From the NCBI GenBank assembly GCA_030512335.1, contig JAULSU010000007.1, positions 2,232,001 to 2,296,000 of the forward strand: a stretch of 64,000 nt of DNA, read 5' to 3'. Positions 21,434 to 32,310 of the stretch are shown here, in pieces. How positions within the stretch are numbered: position 1 is the stretch's first letter; each line of letters begins with the position of its first letter. Made by a program: the position numbers and the translations under genes. The stretch comes from Immersiella caudata. Taxonomy: Eukaryota > Ascomycota > Sordariomycetes > Sordariales > Lasiosphaeriaceae. The notes beneath the pieces are model-generated. The model was not told where the DNA came from, did no database searches, and saw only the letters and a list, made by a program, of their open reading frames with translations.

Positions 21434-22429
21434 ATGTCGGTTGTGTCCCTCCTCGGAGTCAATGTCATGAATAACCCCGCCCGCTTTACCGACAAGTACT
21501 GCTTCGAGATCACATTTGAGTGCCTCGAGCAGCTCGAGAAAGGCCAGTTTTGCGCGCCTTCCTGCCCCGCCATTGACCCCGCCTTGCGAGATCTCGCCAG
21601 ACTAACACCACACTCGCCTCTCCAGACCTCGAGTGGAAGTTGACCTACGTCGGCTCGGCGCAGTCCGATAACTACGATCAGGAGCTCGACTCCCTCCTCG
21701 TCGGCCCCATCCCCGTTGGCGTCAACAAGTTCATCTTTGAGGCCGACCCTCCGGACACCAAGCGCATCCCGGTCGACGAGCTTCTGGGCGTGACTGTCGT
21801 ACTTCTTACCTGCGCATACGATGGCCGCGAGTTTGTGCGCGTGGGCTATTATGTCAATAACGAGTACGATAGCGACGAGCTGGTTGCTGATCCGCCCGCC
21901 AAGCCTGTCATTGAGAAGATCCGTCGCAACGTGCTCTCGGAGAAGCCACGCGTGACGAGGTTCGCGATCAAGTGGTACGGTTGTGCCCTGCCATCTACTT
22001 GCTTTTCGAGGTTGTTTGGGAACTAACTCCTTTTCACACAGGGATTCTGAGGCCTCGGCCCCCGCCGAGTTCCCGCCCGAACAGCCTGAGGCTGATCTTG
22101 TCGCCGACGAGGAGGAGTACGGCGCGGAGGAGCTCGCAGAGGAGGAAGAGGAGGCCGCCGCAACTGGCGCCAATGGCGAGGGTGCCGACAAGGATGCTGC
22201 CATGGACGGCGTCGAAGGCGAGGGCGCTGAGCCAGAGGCTGTGGCCGGTGGCGAGGAGGACGAGATGTCCGACGATGGCAGTGTGGATATCGAAGGCGAG
22301 AGCGAGGATGAGCTTGATGAAGAGGAGGAGGGCGAGGGCGAGGCTGCTGAGGGCGACGAGATGGATGTCGATATGGACAAGCCCGAGCCTGCTGCTGGGC
22401 CGGCTAAGACTGAGGTCATGGTTCAGTGA
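21434..22429 (+). CDS. asf1: Histone chaperone Asf1
   Basis: Predicted 281-aa protein from exons 21434-21542, 21626-21974 and 22042-22429. It opens MSVVSLLGVNVMNNPARFTD, and the immunoglobulin-like core (about residues 1-155) is textbook Asf1, including the QELDSLLVGPIPVG and FVRVGYYVNNEYD blocks. The rest is a long acidic Glu/Asp tail, as in fungal orthologs. Asf1 binds H3-H4 and hands it to CAF-1 or HIR, and presents it for H3K56 acetylation. The first intron is noncanonical: only a GC donor (AAAG|GCCAGT) with acceptor CTCCAG restores the conserved LEQLEKDLEWKLTY. The second intron (67 nt) is GT-AG. Confidence 0.96.
21543..21625 (+). other. GC-AG intron of asf1 (83 nt)
   Basis: The conserved protein LEQLEK-DLEWKL requires the exon to end AAAG at 21542 and resume ACCTCGAG at 21626. 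The intron therefore starts GCCAGT. A good branch site (GACTAAC) lies 15-20 nt before the CAG acceptor. No GT donor nearby keeps frame and residues. A T-to-C difference from GTCAGT would explain it, by natural change or by sequence error. Confidence 0.85.
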
Positions 22430-22724
22430 TTTCTTCCAACACAGCGAGCGATATGCATTGGTACACGAGCGAGCACAGTTTTGAGGGACTGGGAAAAGAT
22501 CTGCTAGGGATACTGTGTTTTTGCATGCAGAAATGGATTTGCGGTCTGATCATACCCTAGATACTCCTAGATGTTTCCTTGCTCCAGTGTAGTAATTTCA
22601 ACTGACTCGTCTCAAACATGAAAACTGTTCATCCGTTATACACAAGGCATGATCATTAGTCTATCGCTACAAGCCAGAGGCTCCAATGCTAGACAGTACC
22701 CAACAAAACAGCTTCCTATAAAAT
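22430..22724. other. Convergent intergenic region asf1 / utp22
   Basis: A 295-bp AT-richer spacer between two convergent stop codons; it should hold overlapping or abutting 3' UTRs. Nothing else is seen. Confidence 0.6.
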
Positions 22725-25700
22725 TTAGAAGCCTTTGACCTCTATCCTCTCAATCACATCTCCGCCTATTCTTGCGATCTCTGCCAAGATGCCCTCTTTG
22801 TTGAGATCGACGTCCACCGCTCTCTCCTCATCATCATCATCCGACTCCTGGGCAGAAGCGACAGCGCCAGGTTTGTAAGAGGCAGGGAGATTGACCCTAA
22901 ACTTCTTCTTCTGCACTTGTGGGTTCCAAATGGCACCAATCGTCATATCCTCTAGCGCGCCCCGGAAGAAGACCAGCGGCCCCGAGTACGCAGCACTCAA
23001 GTGGTCAAGTAACACCTCGGCAGGATGTTGCGCCAACGGGAGCAACTCCTTCCCTGTCCGTTCGTCCAGGTTCTTGAACTTGGAGTGCCTTTCTCTTTCC
23101 CCATCAACGCCCTCTGAGCCGTTACTAGGGTACGTCTTCTGGGTGCCCTTCGCCGCCTTGGAGTTCAAGTGAAGAATGATGTCGTAGTCTTTCAGCGTCG
23201 GCACAAACAATCTCCTCGGCTCCAGCTCCACACCCTCCTCCCTGACTACTTGGCATGCGCTCTTGGCTAGAGCGGTCATGCGCGCAGCTACTACCTTCGA
23301 AGGCTTAACGAATCCTTCAGAAGATGTGTAGGCAAGGCCCGTCGTGTCATGTGACGTGGCGACGAAAAGAACTGTGTGATTCATCATGGGGTCGATTTTT
23401 CGCCAGGCCTCCATTCGTGTCTCGATGGCAGCCCTGTCAACTTGAGACATGTCACCACTAGTATCGAGCACGAGAGGCTCGGACCTCCAGTCCCAGCGCG
23501 AAAGGAATAGGAGGGCCCGGAAGAATCCAGTGTTGGCACTCGAAGGCGCATCCCACGGGTACGGCGAGAAGAAGACGTTGAGTGCGACAAGCTCGACGAA
23601 GTCGTCGGTGAAATGATATGATAACTTGTGACCGTTGAACCATTGTTTGAGCAAGCGTATTGTTGGCGACAGCGCGGGGAACCGGGTGACGAAGGTGGAA
23701 ATTGTTTGAGAGTGGAACGGCAGGTGCGTGTGAAAACGTCGGAGTGTGGCCAACAAGGCTGTGGCTCTCGTGCGGACGTGTTGCTCCTGGGTCTTGTCCT
23801 TGACTTGGCGTTCAAGAAGCGTCTCTTCAAGATCGCTGTGTATACGGAGACGGAACGAGGGTCCTGATTCATAGAGAACATCGAGGAAAGCAAGGTTCTG
23901 AATCTCACATTTTGCGTCTTCGAGGCCAACCAATGTCCGAACCTTCCCCTCCTTGCTCTTCTCTAGGAGACTTCCGATCATCAACAGAAAAGCGACCTTG
24001 GTCCGCTGGATTGCTGCGAGGCTTTCCGGCCATTTCCCGGAAGCCTCAAACGAGACAACCGTATCGAGAGGCCTCGGGGCAGATTTATTAGGCCCCAGGG
24101 GCGGGAGCTTGACCGAGGCATGGCGTAACTCCGGGCAGATGGGTGCCAATCTGCGAACATGAAGTGGTAGGTCTTCGAGCTCCCTAATGTCCTTCTCAAA
24201 ATCAGCAAACGCCTTCTTCGTAGCATTGAACACGGCCGAATCGGTGGGTTCCAGGGGAAGAAGATCCTGTATCGCGCCACCGTAGAAGGTCATGTCCTCA
24301 TCCATCACGCCGATTCGTAGATGAAGGTTGAGAATGTATCGCATGATCTCCTCGCACAGCTCAACGGGAGACTTAGAATTCCAAATGACGGTCTCGCGAA
24401 TCGTGTCGCCCTCAAAGCGTCGAAGTTCTGCCCTGCCGCCCCAAAATCCACGAAACCTTGCACATTCTTCTCTTTCCTCCGCGTTTGGCCCAGCAGTTGG
24501 CCCTCTGTCAACTGTTCGGGCCATGTTTTCTGGATTGAAAAGGATGCCAATCTCCACGCCCGCGCTCTTTTTCTTCTTTGGCCTCTCGTCCAACGGCCAG
24601 GGCGAGCTTTCTGGTGTCCGAATGTGGATCAGCCGAGCTCTCTCACCGAGCTCTTTATCTTGCAGCGCTCGCTTCAAAATGCGATATACCTTGCTACCAA
24701 ACTGCCAGACCTTTCCCCGGGAGTCTACCTCGGCGGCCTGGTCGAACGAACCATAATGGTTCAATCTGGCTACCAAATCAAAGCTGTAGAGGGGAAAATC
24801 GGTTTTGAGGATGAAGGTGGGACTGAATTGGTCCACGGTTCCGTCGTTCAGAAGACTGCGAGTCCACTTGGCTTGCTGGTGAAGCGCGGCAGCGGACCAG
24901 GGGCTCATTTTGAATGCGATATTTAGCTGACGATCGGCGTCATAGATGACGGGGCCAGAGTCAGAAGGCGCCTCGAGGTCTCCCTTGCCGAGAACATATG
25001 GCTTTTCCGCAAAATTGGTGACCGAAAGGAACTGAACGACTGCCTTGAACAGCTGGGTGCTTTTGAGGGAAGTAGAAAGAACCGCGTCTCCTCTCCCGTC
25101 GCCGCCCCCTTTAAGGAGGAGGGCAAGCACCAACGCCCACTCGAAGTGACCAAACCCTCCATGAGAAACGGCACCGCCGAAACCTCGCTGTTGCAACCAA
25201 ATACGCCCCAAAATGCAAGCGTCTTTGAACGAAGCGCATTTCTTCTCGATCTGTCGAATTGTCTTTAGGTAAGCCAAGGAACAACCTTCGGCGACTAATG
25301 TCGAATTATAAAAGGGGGTTGGCTTTGCTGGGGGGGCTGATTCTTTCTCATCGGCTTTTCGTGTAAGGCAAGCCCCAAGGTGGAGTTTTGACTTGGGGAA
25401 GAACCCATCAGGTGAGCAAGGAATGATCCGTATCCGGTAGTTCTGGAGATCCTGTGTTTCCTTATCCTTGGGCCGAAGAGACAGGATAGGGCAAAGAGGA
25501 TTTCCGTTCAGGTGCTCAAACGAGAGATCAGCATCAGCTCCATACTTCTTCTTCAAAGAAGCCGCAACCACAGCAAGAACGTAAGCCCTCTTGTAGAAGT
25601 ATCGCAAGTCGAGAAAGTCCTTTTCTTGTAACAGCTCGGCGGGAACCACAAAAATCATGTCGATTGCGTGGTCCTTCTGGGTCCTGACCATGGTCTTGGA

Positions 25701-26127
25701 GACATAGCTTCCAACGACGTTGAATTGCGTGAGTTTTGCGAAAGCAGCCTTGTAGTTGCAGTCCTTGGGTGGTCTCGGTTCGGGAAAGGGTACTTGAACT
25801 CGGTGCTTCTTCTCCAGTCGGAGGGCCGCCTCGACAAGCTGGTCAAGATTAGCGCGGGGGATTCAGTTTGCCAAGGTGCATTACTCGTACCGGGAGAGGT
25901 TCATGCGGTTCTATAGATTCAATTGTGGTTTTGATGTCACCAAGGAGCGCGTCAGCGCTTGGGAAGGTCGCAGCATAGTCCAAGGCCGCTTCGTCAAGCA
26001 GTTCTTCCGCCTCAAGGACGAAGATCCTATGCTTGGACAGCCCAGCGGTTGTTGTAGATTGAAGCACATTTTCGGAGCTAGGTTCCGAATGATCGATTTT
26101 TTGCCGCTTAGAGGGAGCTGAGTCCAT
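22725..26127 (-). CDS. utp22: U3 snoRNP / UtpC subunit Utp22 (Nrap family)
   Basis: Predicted 1,116-aa nucleolar protein from exons 26127-25891 and 25838-22725, split by a 52-nt GT-AG intron. Joining gives EPLPLVEAALRLEKKHRVQVPFP, and the second exon opens with the first nucleotidyltransferase-like fold of Nrap/Utp22 (VVGSYVSKTMVRTQKDHAIDMIFVVP). Length and segment order match the family, which has tandem polymerase-beta-like and helical domains without catalytic residues. Utp22 joins Rrp7 and casein kinase 2 in early 90S pre-ribosome assembly. An NLS-like basic stretch (PSKRQKID) is near the start. I start at MDSAPSKRQK; an upstream in-frame ATG at 26298 gives a non-conserved extension. Head-to-head with ski3. 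Confidence 0.94.
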
Positions 26128-26479
26128 CGTGATCTCCGGTGCAACGGCTTGAATCTCAACTTCTGGAACGAGCTTGCGCGCAAACCTAGGCGCTGCTGGG
26201 TGGTTCAGGTCCAGGCTCAACTTTTTTTCGATAAGGCTTATCGATAAGAGGTGAGGGGAGTGCACAGTAACAAATACGCTTCGTGTACTGTTCTCCAAGA
26301 ACGCGGTGGAACCCCGCTATTGAGGCCGAAGCCAGGAACAAGGTACCACCCAACTTACTTAGCCTTTGCGTTCTCAAGCCTATTGACTTTGCAATGTGAA
26401 AGGGGCATATCTTCCTTCGCCATTTCCATCATATCCCATTCATCCAAGGACCCCTAACCAGCGCATCGCGGTCACGGCC
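26128..26479. promoter_or_regulatory. Shared divergent promoter utp22 / ski3
   Basis: A compact 352-bp spacer between divergent start codons. A palindromic element, GATAAGGCTTATC, lies at about 26229-26241, near the utp22 side. No other element is assigned. Confidence 0.5.
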
Positions 26480-29400
26480 ATGGCCACGAAGGCGCTCCTC
26501 AAGGCTGTAAATGAAGCCATCAAGCAGTCCAAATGGGACAACGCCATAGAAAGCGCGGGAGAAGTCATCCAAAAAGATGTCAAAAATTATCAGGCGTAAG
26601 TTGTTTCTGCTTGATGCTCTGGTTGGGCTCTAGAGACTGACCCACCACAGTCATATTTTTCTCGCGTTTGCTTTGGACAAGAAAGGCAAGCTGGAAGAAG
26701 CTGAGGCTGCATATGTCGCCGCAGCGAGCTTAAAACCAACGGATACGCAAGCATGGCAAGGATTGATCAAACTCTTCCAGCGGCAGGGAGGCAAGAAGCT
26801 CAAGCAGTACCAGAATGCTGTCCTCAAGTTGGCCGAAATCTACCGAGACGCCGCCGAGATGTTCAAGTGCCAGGACTCAGTCGACAAGTTCATCGACCAT
26901 GCACGCGCCCAAGGAGAACGTCAGCAGTATGTTGAGGCGCTGGATCTGATATTGCCTGGAAGTCCTATCTATCCAGCACTAGAAGGCCGCGTCCCTCCAC
27001 CAGCCAGGACATACGAAACCCAAGCACAAATTATCGAAACTGACGAAAAAAAACGCATCAATACCTTGATTGGCGAGCGCCGGACGAGGATCGGCGCCCG
27101 AATCAACGAAGTCACGCTCGAGGTGAAGCGGGAGATCTATAGCCACAGCAGGCTGGCTGATGTCTATCAACATGTAATAGACTGGTCATCCGATGATGAA
27201 GTACGCCGAACTTATGAGGAGAAGCTACTCCAATACTGTTATGAGCGACTCGTAGCCTGGCCTCCAGGAGAGCTAAAAGACCGTGAAGTTGAGACGGTGC
27301 GGAAACTGTCAAACGACATGGTCATTATCAAACACCCCTTCAAGTTTGCCTGGGACACCGCCATTAACTGGCAAGATAACAAGGATATTGGGGAGTGGGA
27401 CGTCAATATTCTCCGGCAATACTGCCTGTTCTTCCCAGACAGTGATCTAAGCAAGGTTATCATGGGGTTTCTGACCAGCGCGGTTTCGCCGTTTCCCAAG
27501 GAGGCTTCACAACAAGAACCCTCCAAGACTGGCATTAACGAAGAGGAGAGCGAGGACGACGAGGAGGGAGGAGTCAGCACAACCTACGTCCCAGTGACGG
27601 AAGAGGATCGCCTCCTCACAATGACTGAAGGCATTAGCGGTGTCGAGTCTTTGTTTGCGTACAGGTTGATGGGCGAGTACAATCAATTTCTAGAGGAGCA
27701 CGAAAGCAACGCGGAGCTCATGCGAAAGGCGTTGGGGCACTTGAAATCGGAATGGGCGAAGACAGGGCTCAAGTTTCGGGCTACTGAAGATGTGTTTTCC
27801 CTCTACCTTGGTACAGCATTGGTATTCTATCAAACGCCTCGCCACCACCAAGAGGCCAAAAGCGTTTTCGACGGAGTCCTCGCCCATGACCCTCTCTCTA
27901 CTCCTGCTTTGATCGGCGTCGGCTTGATTTACGAGGAGGAAGAAGAATACGACGAAGCCATCGACTTCTTGGAGCGAGCACTAGAGCGAGCGCCCGACAA
28001 TATCCGTGTTCGCACGGAGGCCGCCTGGGTCAAGGCACTGAAGGGGGACTTTGACAACGGTGCCACAGAGCTAGAGGCATGCATTCCACTGATGACCAAA
28101 AAGGGACACCCGGTCAACAAGGAGCTCCTTTCACAGACACAATATCGGCTGGGCTTCTGCATCTGGAATGCCAATACTTCGAAGGCTGCTCGGAAGAACC
28201 GAAAAGGGGCCTACGCATACTTCCTTGAGTCTCTCAAGAATAACCTCAACTACGCTCCCGCATACACCAGTCTGGGCGTGTACTACGCGGACTACGCCAA
28301 GGACAAGAAGAGAGCACGCAAATGCTTCCAGAAGGCGGTTGAGCTCTCTCCTTCGGAGGTTGAATCGGCAGAGAGGCTTGCCCGCTCATTTGCTGATGAC
28401 GGAGACTGGGATAGGGTCGAGCTTGTTGCCCAGAGAGTGGTCGATTCCGGAAAGGTTAAGCCCCCACCCGGATCCAAGCGAAAGGGCATCAGCTGGCCCT
28501 TTTCTGCGCTTGGTGTAGCCGAGCTCAACAAGCAAGACTACAACAAAGCCATCGTCTCGTTTCAAGCCGCTCTGAGAATATCTCCAAATGACTACCATTC
28601 CTGGGTTGGTTTGGGCGAGAGCTACCATGGCTCCGGGCGATATATTGCTGCTGGAAAGGCGATTGTCAATGCACAGAAGCTTGAAGAGGCGGGAGATTCT
28701 AGCATCACCGGTGAGACTTGGTTCACCAAGTTCATCCTAGCTGACGTTAAGCGTGAGCTGGGAGACTTTGATGACGCAATCTCTCTGTACCGTCAGGTTA
28801 TCGAAGACCGTCCTGACGAGGGAGGCGTTGCAATCGCATTGATGCAGACCCTTGTCGACAATGCAATGGACAGCCTTGACAAAGGGTTCTTTGGCAAATC
28901 CATCAGTCTTGCGAAGGAGACGCTCGAATTCGCTACGCAGGCTCCTGCGGCCATTACGGAAACATTCAACTTCTGGAAAGCGATCGGGGACGCGTGCTCC
29001 ATCTTCTCCAGCATTCAGGTTCATGTGTCAGACTTCCCAACAGATTCGGTCCGGGGCCTCATTCGTAGCAATGACGACGCGCCCGAGCTCCAGGTGATGA
29101 GGGACATCGACGGGGTCGGCACTGAGGTTCTTCAGACCGGTGGGACGTTTCCAGAGGGCGAGACAGTCGGTGTTGACTTGACAAAAGTCATACAGGCAAC
29201 AATTCTTGCCCACAAGCGGGCCATTCATGTGTCTACCGAAGATATGCATGCGCATGCTGTGGCGTACTACAACCTTGGATGGGCCGAGTATCGGGCCCAT
29301 GGGTGTTTGCCGCAGAGACTCAGGAAGAAATCCACCAGATACTTGAAGGCAGCTATGGCCTGCTTCAAGCGCGCCATTGAGCTCGAGGCAGGCAACTCCG

Positions 29401-30821
29401 AATTCTGGAACGCGCTGGGAGTCGTCACCAGCGAGATCAACCCGTCCGTCGCCCAGCACTCTTTGGTGCGAAGTCTGCACCTCAACGAGCGCGGCGCTCA
29501 TACTTGGACAAACCTTGGAACACTGGCATTGCTGCAGAACGACGTCACGCTCGCCAATGAGGCCTTTACTAGAGCCCAGTCAGCCGACCCTGATCACGCC
29601 CACGCTTGGCTAGGACAGGCGTTCGTGGCCCTCCTGGTTGGCAACCTGAAGGAAGCGCGCCTCCTGTTCACGCACGCTATAGACATAGCTGAAAGCTCGT
29701 CTGTTGCTGCTAGACGTCACTATTCTGTCTCCGTGTTCGACCATCTTCTTGTGTCGTCTTCCAATCAGCCTATTACTCTCCTGATCCAGCCCATTCTCGC
29801 CCTGAAGCAGCTTCAGGCCCTCAGGCCCCAAGATTTGGCGTACGGGCACCTTGCTGGTCTCTTCGAGGAGAGAGCGCATCAAAGCGAACAGTCCGTTGTT
29901 ACATTGGAAAGAGTTTGTGTGTCTGTCGGGGCTGAGTACGAGGTCAGCGAGTCGCCTGAGGCGCTGAAACACTTCACTATCGCCGAGGCTGATCTTGCTC
30001 GGGCCCATCTGGCCGTTGGCTCCTACAAAAAAGCCATCGAAGCTGGCGAGTTTGCCATCCAGTTGAGCAGCGATGATGGCGAAGAGAGTGAGCTCACGAC
30101 TGAAGAGCGCCGGAAGATTCGTCTCGGTGCCCATGTCACAATGGGTCTGGCGCAATACTATCGCAATGAGACTAGCGCAGCCGTGGAGCTCTTTGAGGTA
30201 GCACTTGACGAGTCGAATGGTGACCCGGATACTGCATGCATCCTTGCCCAAGTTTTGTGGGCTACTGACACCAGCGAGGCTAGGGAGCGGGCACGGGAGG
30301 TCCTGTTTGGTGTGATTGAGAATACGCCACATCATGTGCAATCGGTGCTTCTACTCGGGGTAGTTGCGCTGCTTGACGAGGATGAGGAGAGTATAGAGGC
30401 GGTGGTGCAGGAGCTCCAGAGCTTACGAGCTAGCGATGAAGGCGTGACCCCTTCGGAGCAGAGCCAACTCGGCGAGGTTCTCCGTGCCATCACAGCGCTC
30501 GGTGGGAAGGATGTCGGGTCGGAGGGTAATGACATGCTTGTTGGCGCCAGCCAAGCCCAAACAGACACTATGTCTTACCCCTATTTGCCTCACGGGTGGT
30601 CGGAGCTTGCTGCACTGGGAGGAAGTGAGGCCGAGGGCGCCGCAGAGATGGCTCTCCGTGTTGCGCAGAAAGGTGTGCCTCCAAGGGGAGATCTAGGGGC
30701 AAAAGATTTGGCGAAGACATATGCAGGGACGGGGAGAGTGGTTGATGCACAGACTGCGATCATGGTTGCTCCGTGGGAGAAATCCGGCTGGGTAGCGCTA
30801 GGCGAAGCTGTGAAGGGTTAG
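26480..30821 (+). CDS. ski3: Superkiller complex subunit Ski3 (TPR scaffold)
   Basis: Predicted 1,428-aa protein, very close to the known length of yeast Ski3. Exons are 26480-26595 and 26651-30821, with a 55-nt GT-AG intron; joining gives KNYQAHIFLAFALDKKGKLEEAEAAY. TPR units recur along the whole chain (for example PALIGVGLIYEEEEEYDEAI, AYTSLGVYYADYAKDKKRA and FWNALGVVTSE). Ski3 scaffolds the Ski2-Ski3-Ski8 helicase complex that feeds cytoplasmic mRNA 3'-to-5' into the exosome. An acidic loop is at about 310-325 (EEESEDDEEGG). The start ATG lies in a short exon that encodes the first TPR helices. Confidence 0.94.
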
Positions 30822-31007
30822 AGATCAAGAAAGGTTACCGAGCGGTCATTGATCTCAGATAGATGACTATAAGTCACTAAGAATGATGCATAATAGATGT
30901 TGGCCATGAAGAAGAAAAACAAATGCAAGGGTATCATAATAAACTCCTTTACCGACCGCCTCCCGATGTGCCAACTCTACCTTGAAGAGAAAATATCCAT
31001 CTGTCCC
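30822..31007. other. Convergent spacer ski3 / rmi1
   Basis: A 186-bp AT-rich spacer between convergent stop codons; it includes an AATAAA-like ATAATAAACT near 30935-30945. Nothing else is seen. Confidence 0.6.
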
Positions 31008-31763
31008 TCACCGTCTGTCGTTGACTCCAGCAGCCTCCTTTAACCTCGCCAACCGCCCATCGAGCCACACCTTATGCCAAATCTCCACCCTACCCCCCAG
31101 TACCTGGCAATACGTCGGTTCCAGCATTATCACCCCCCTCGAGATCCTCGTATCCTTCCTCAAAAGCCACTTCTCCCCAATGTTCGTCCTCCCGATCCCA
31201 ATCTGCTCCACCCTGTTTAGCTCAATCCCTATCACCTTCTCCCCCGTACAATCCTGGAACACCAACTTGTGCGTTGCCTTTGCCCCTGTATTCCCACCCC
31301 CGTTCCCTTCATTAGCATTCACTCCATTTACTCCCCTCTCATCCCCACCCCCCTCCTCCCCCTCTTCCTGCTCAGAAACCACCCGAATGACCTCCCTCCC
31401 CCTCGTCATCTCCCCCCTCGCCACAGCTTCCATCTCCTCCACCTGCTCCCATCTGCTCCTCGACAAGTTCTCAATGTCTAGAACCTGCACGACAACGTCG
31501 CAGGGTAGACGCCCGATGTCAATTTCGGGGTTGTTGACGAGGCGGGGCGGAATGTGGTGTTCGGCGGAGTATGAGGGGTCGAGTAAGCTGGGGGTGGTTA
31601 GGTCAGAGGCGAGAAGCCGCATTCGGGCGGTTGCGATGAGGGAGGCGAGGGGGGGTGGAGGAATGCGGTTTGGGATGAGGGCGCGGAGCCAGGGGCGGGA
31701 GGGGGTTGGGAGAGTGTGGGTGCGGAGGGCGGATTGGATCTGTGTTGGGAGGTCGGCGGCCAT
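31008..31763 (-). CDS. rmi1: RecQ-mediated genome instability protein 1 (Rmi1)
   Basis: Intronless 251-aa protein. The N-terminal helical segment (about residues 5-60, with the WLRALIPNRIPPPPL block) precedes an OB-fold (about 70-230: LPCDVVVQVLDIENLSRSRW, then KLVFQDCTGEKVIGIELNRVEQ and GVIMLEPTYCQVLGGRVE). This matches fungal Rmi1, which joins the Sgs1/BLM helicase and topoisomerase III to dissolve double Holliday junctions. A Glu/Gly/Asn-rich insert at about 130-166 interrupts the OB-fold. The sense strand is strongly C-biased in its first part and G-biased in its second. A G-quadruplex motif lies on the opposite strand at 31692-31710. Head-to-head with vps51. Confidence 0.85.
   Translation of the reverse strand: MAADLPTQIQSALRTHTLPTPSRPWLRALIPNRIPPPPLASLIATARMRLLASDLTTPSLLDPSYSAEHHIPPRLVNNPEIDIGRLPCDVVVQVLDIENLSRSRWEQVEEMEAVARGEMTRGREVIRVVSEQEEGEEGGGDERGVNGVNANEGNGGGNTGAKATHKLVFQDCTGEKVIGIELNRVEQIGIGRTNIGEKWLLRKDTRISRGVIMLEPTYCQVLGGRVEIWHKVWLDGRLARLKEAAGVNDRR
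31692..31710 (+). other. G-quadruplex motif inside rmi1
   Basis: The plus strand reads GGGG-C-GGG-A-GGGGG-TT-GGG: four G-tracts of three or more with loops of 1, 1 and 2 nt. This satisfies the strict G3+N1-7 rule with short loops, which favour stable folding. It lies on the template strand of rmi1, over codons 18-24. Confidence 0.75.
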
Positions 31764-32310
31764 GGTGAGTGTTTTGTGGGAAGGCGGGGTGATGGTGAGA
31801 GATATGGGTTGGTGTTGCTTGTTATGTGGCGGTCTCAGATTTCAGTCTTTTTTAGACCTAAAGTTCTGTTAGCTTTCGAAGGCTTGGTAGAAGAAGTGGG
31901 ATTTACCGGTTATTCTGAAGATTTTTTTTGGTTTTTCTCGTGACTTTCAGACTTGACGGGAATTTCGAGGTGAGCCGCTCATGGGCTTTGAAGTCATCTC
32001 CAAATGTGGATCCTGTGGGCCGATCCGCGGCAGGGGTTAGGCTAACCGCTAGCGGAGCCGTGGAGCTCCACTTCCAGCCGCAGCCACCCCTGAAGGACAG
32101 CACCGTTCAACGGTTGACGGATCCCCATCTACACCTTCAGACGTAGCAACCACCACAACATCGCAATAGCTGAAAAAAACCACAGAACTACAGCCTCAGG
32201 GGGGGGATGCACTTAAAAAGTCAGCTGATCTCTCAAAGAGCGCAAAATACACCTATAGTTATCAAACCCAAGCCGCCGCACTCGACTAGGCCATTGCGGC
32301 TCCCCTCGCA
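31764..32310. promoter_or_regulatory. Shared divergent promoter rmi1 / vps51
   Basis: A 547-bp spacer between divergent start codons, with T-rich stretches around 31845-31930 and CA-rich leader-like sequence before vps51. No RNA gene is seen. Confidence 0.5.

Noticed and set aside
21202..22419. 405-codon Ser-rich open frame antisense to asf1
   Set aside because: The Ser runs are the complement of the Glu/Asp codons in the Asf1 acidic tail; the frame also crosses asf1 introns and UTR.
26128..26298. Upstream in-frame ATG for utp22
   Set aside because: The extra 57 residues are low in family signal and would occupy about half of the 352-bp divergent promoter; the later MDSAPSKRQK start is preferred.
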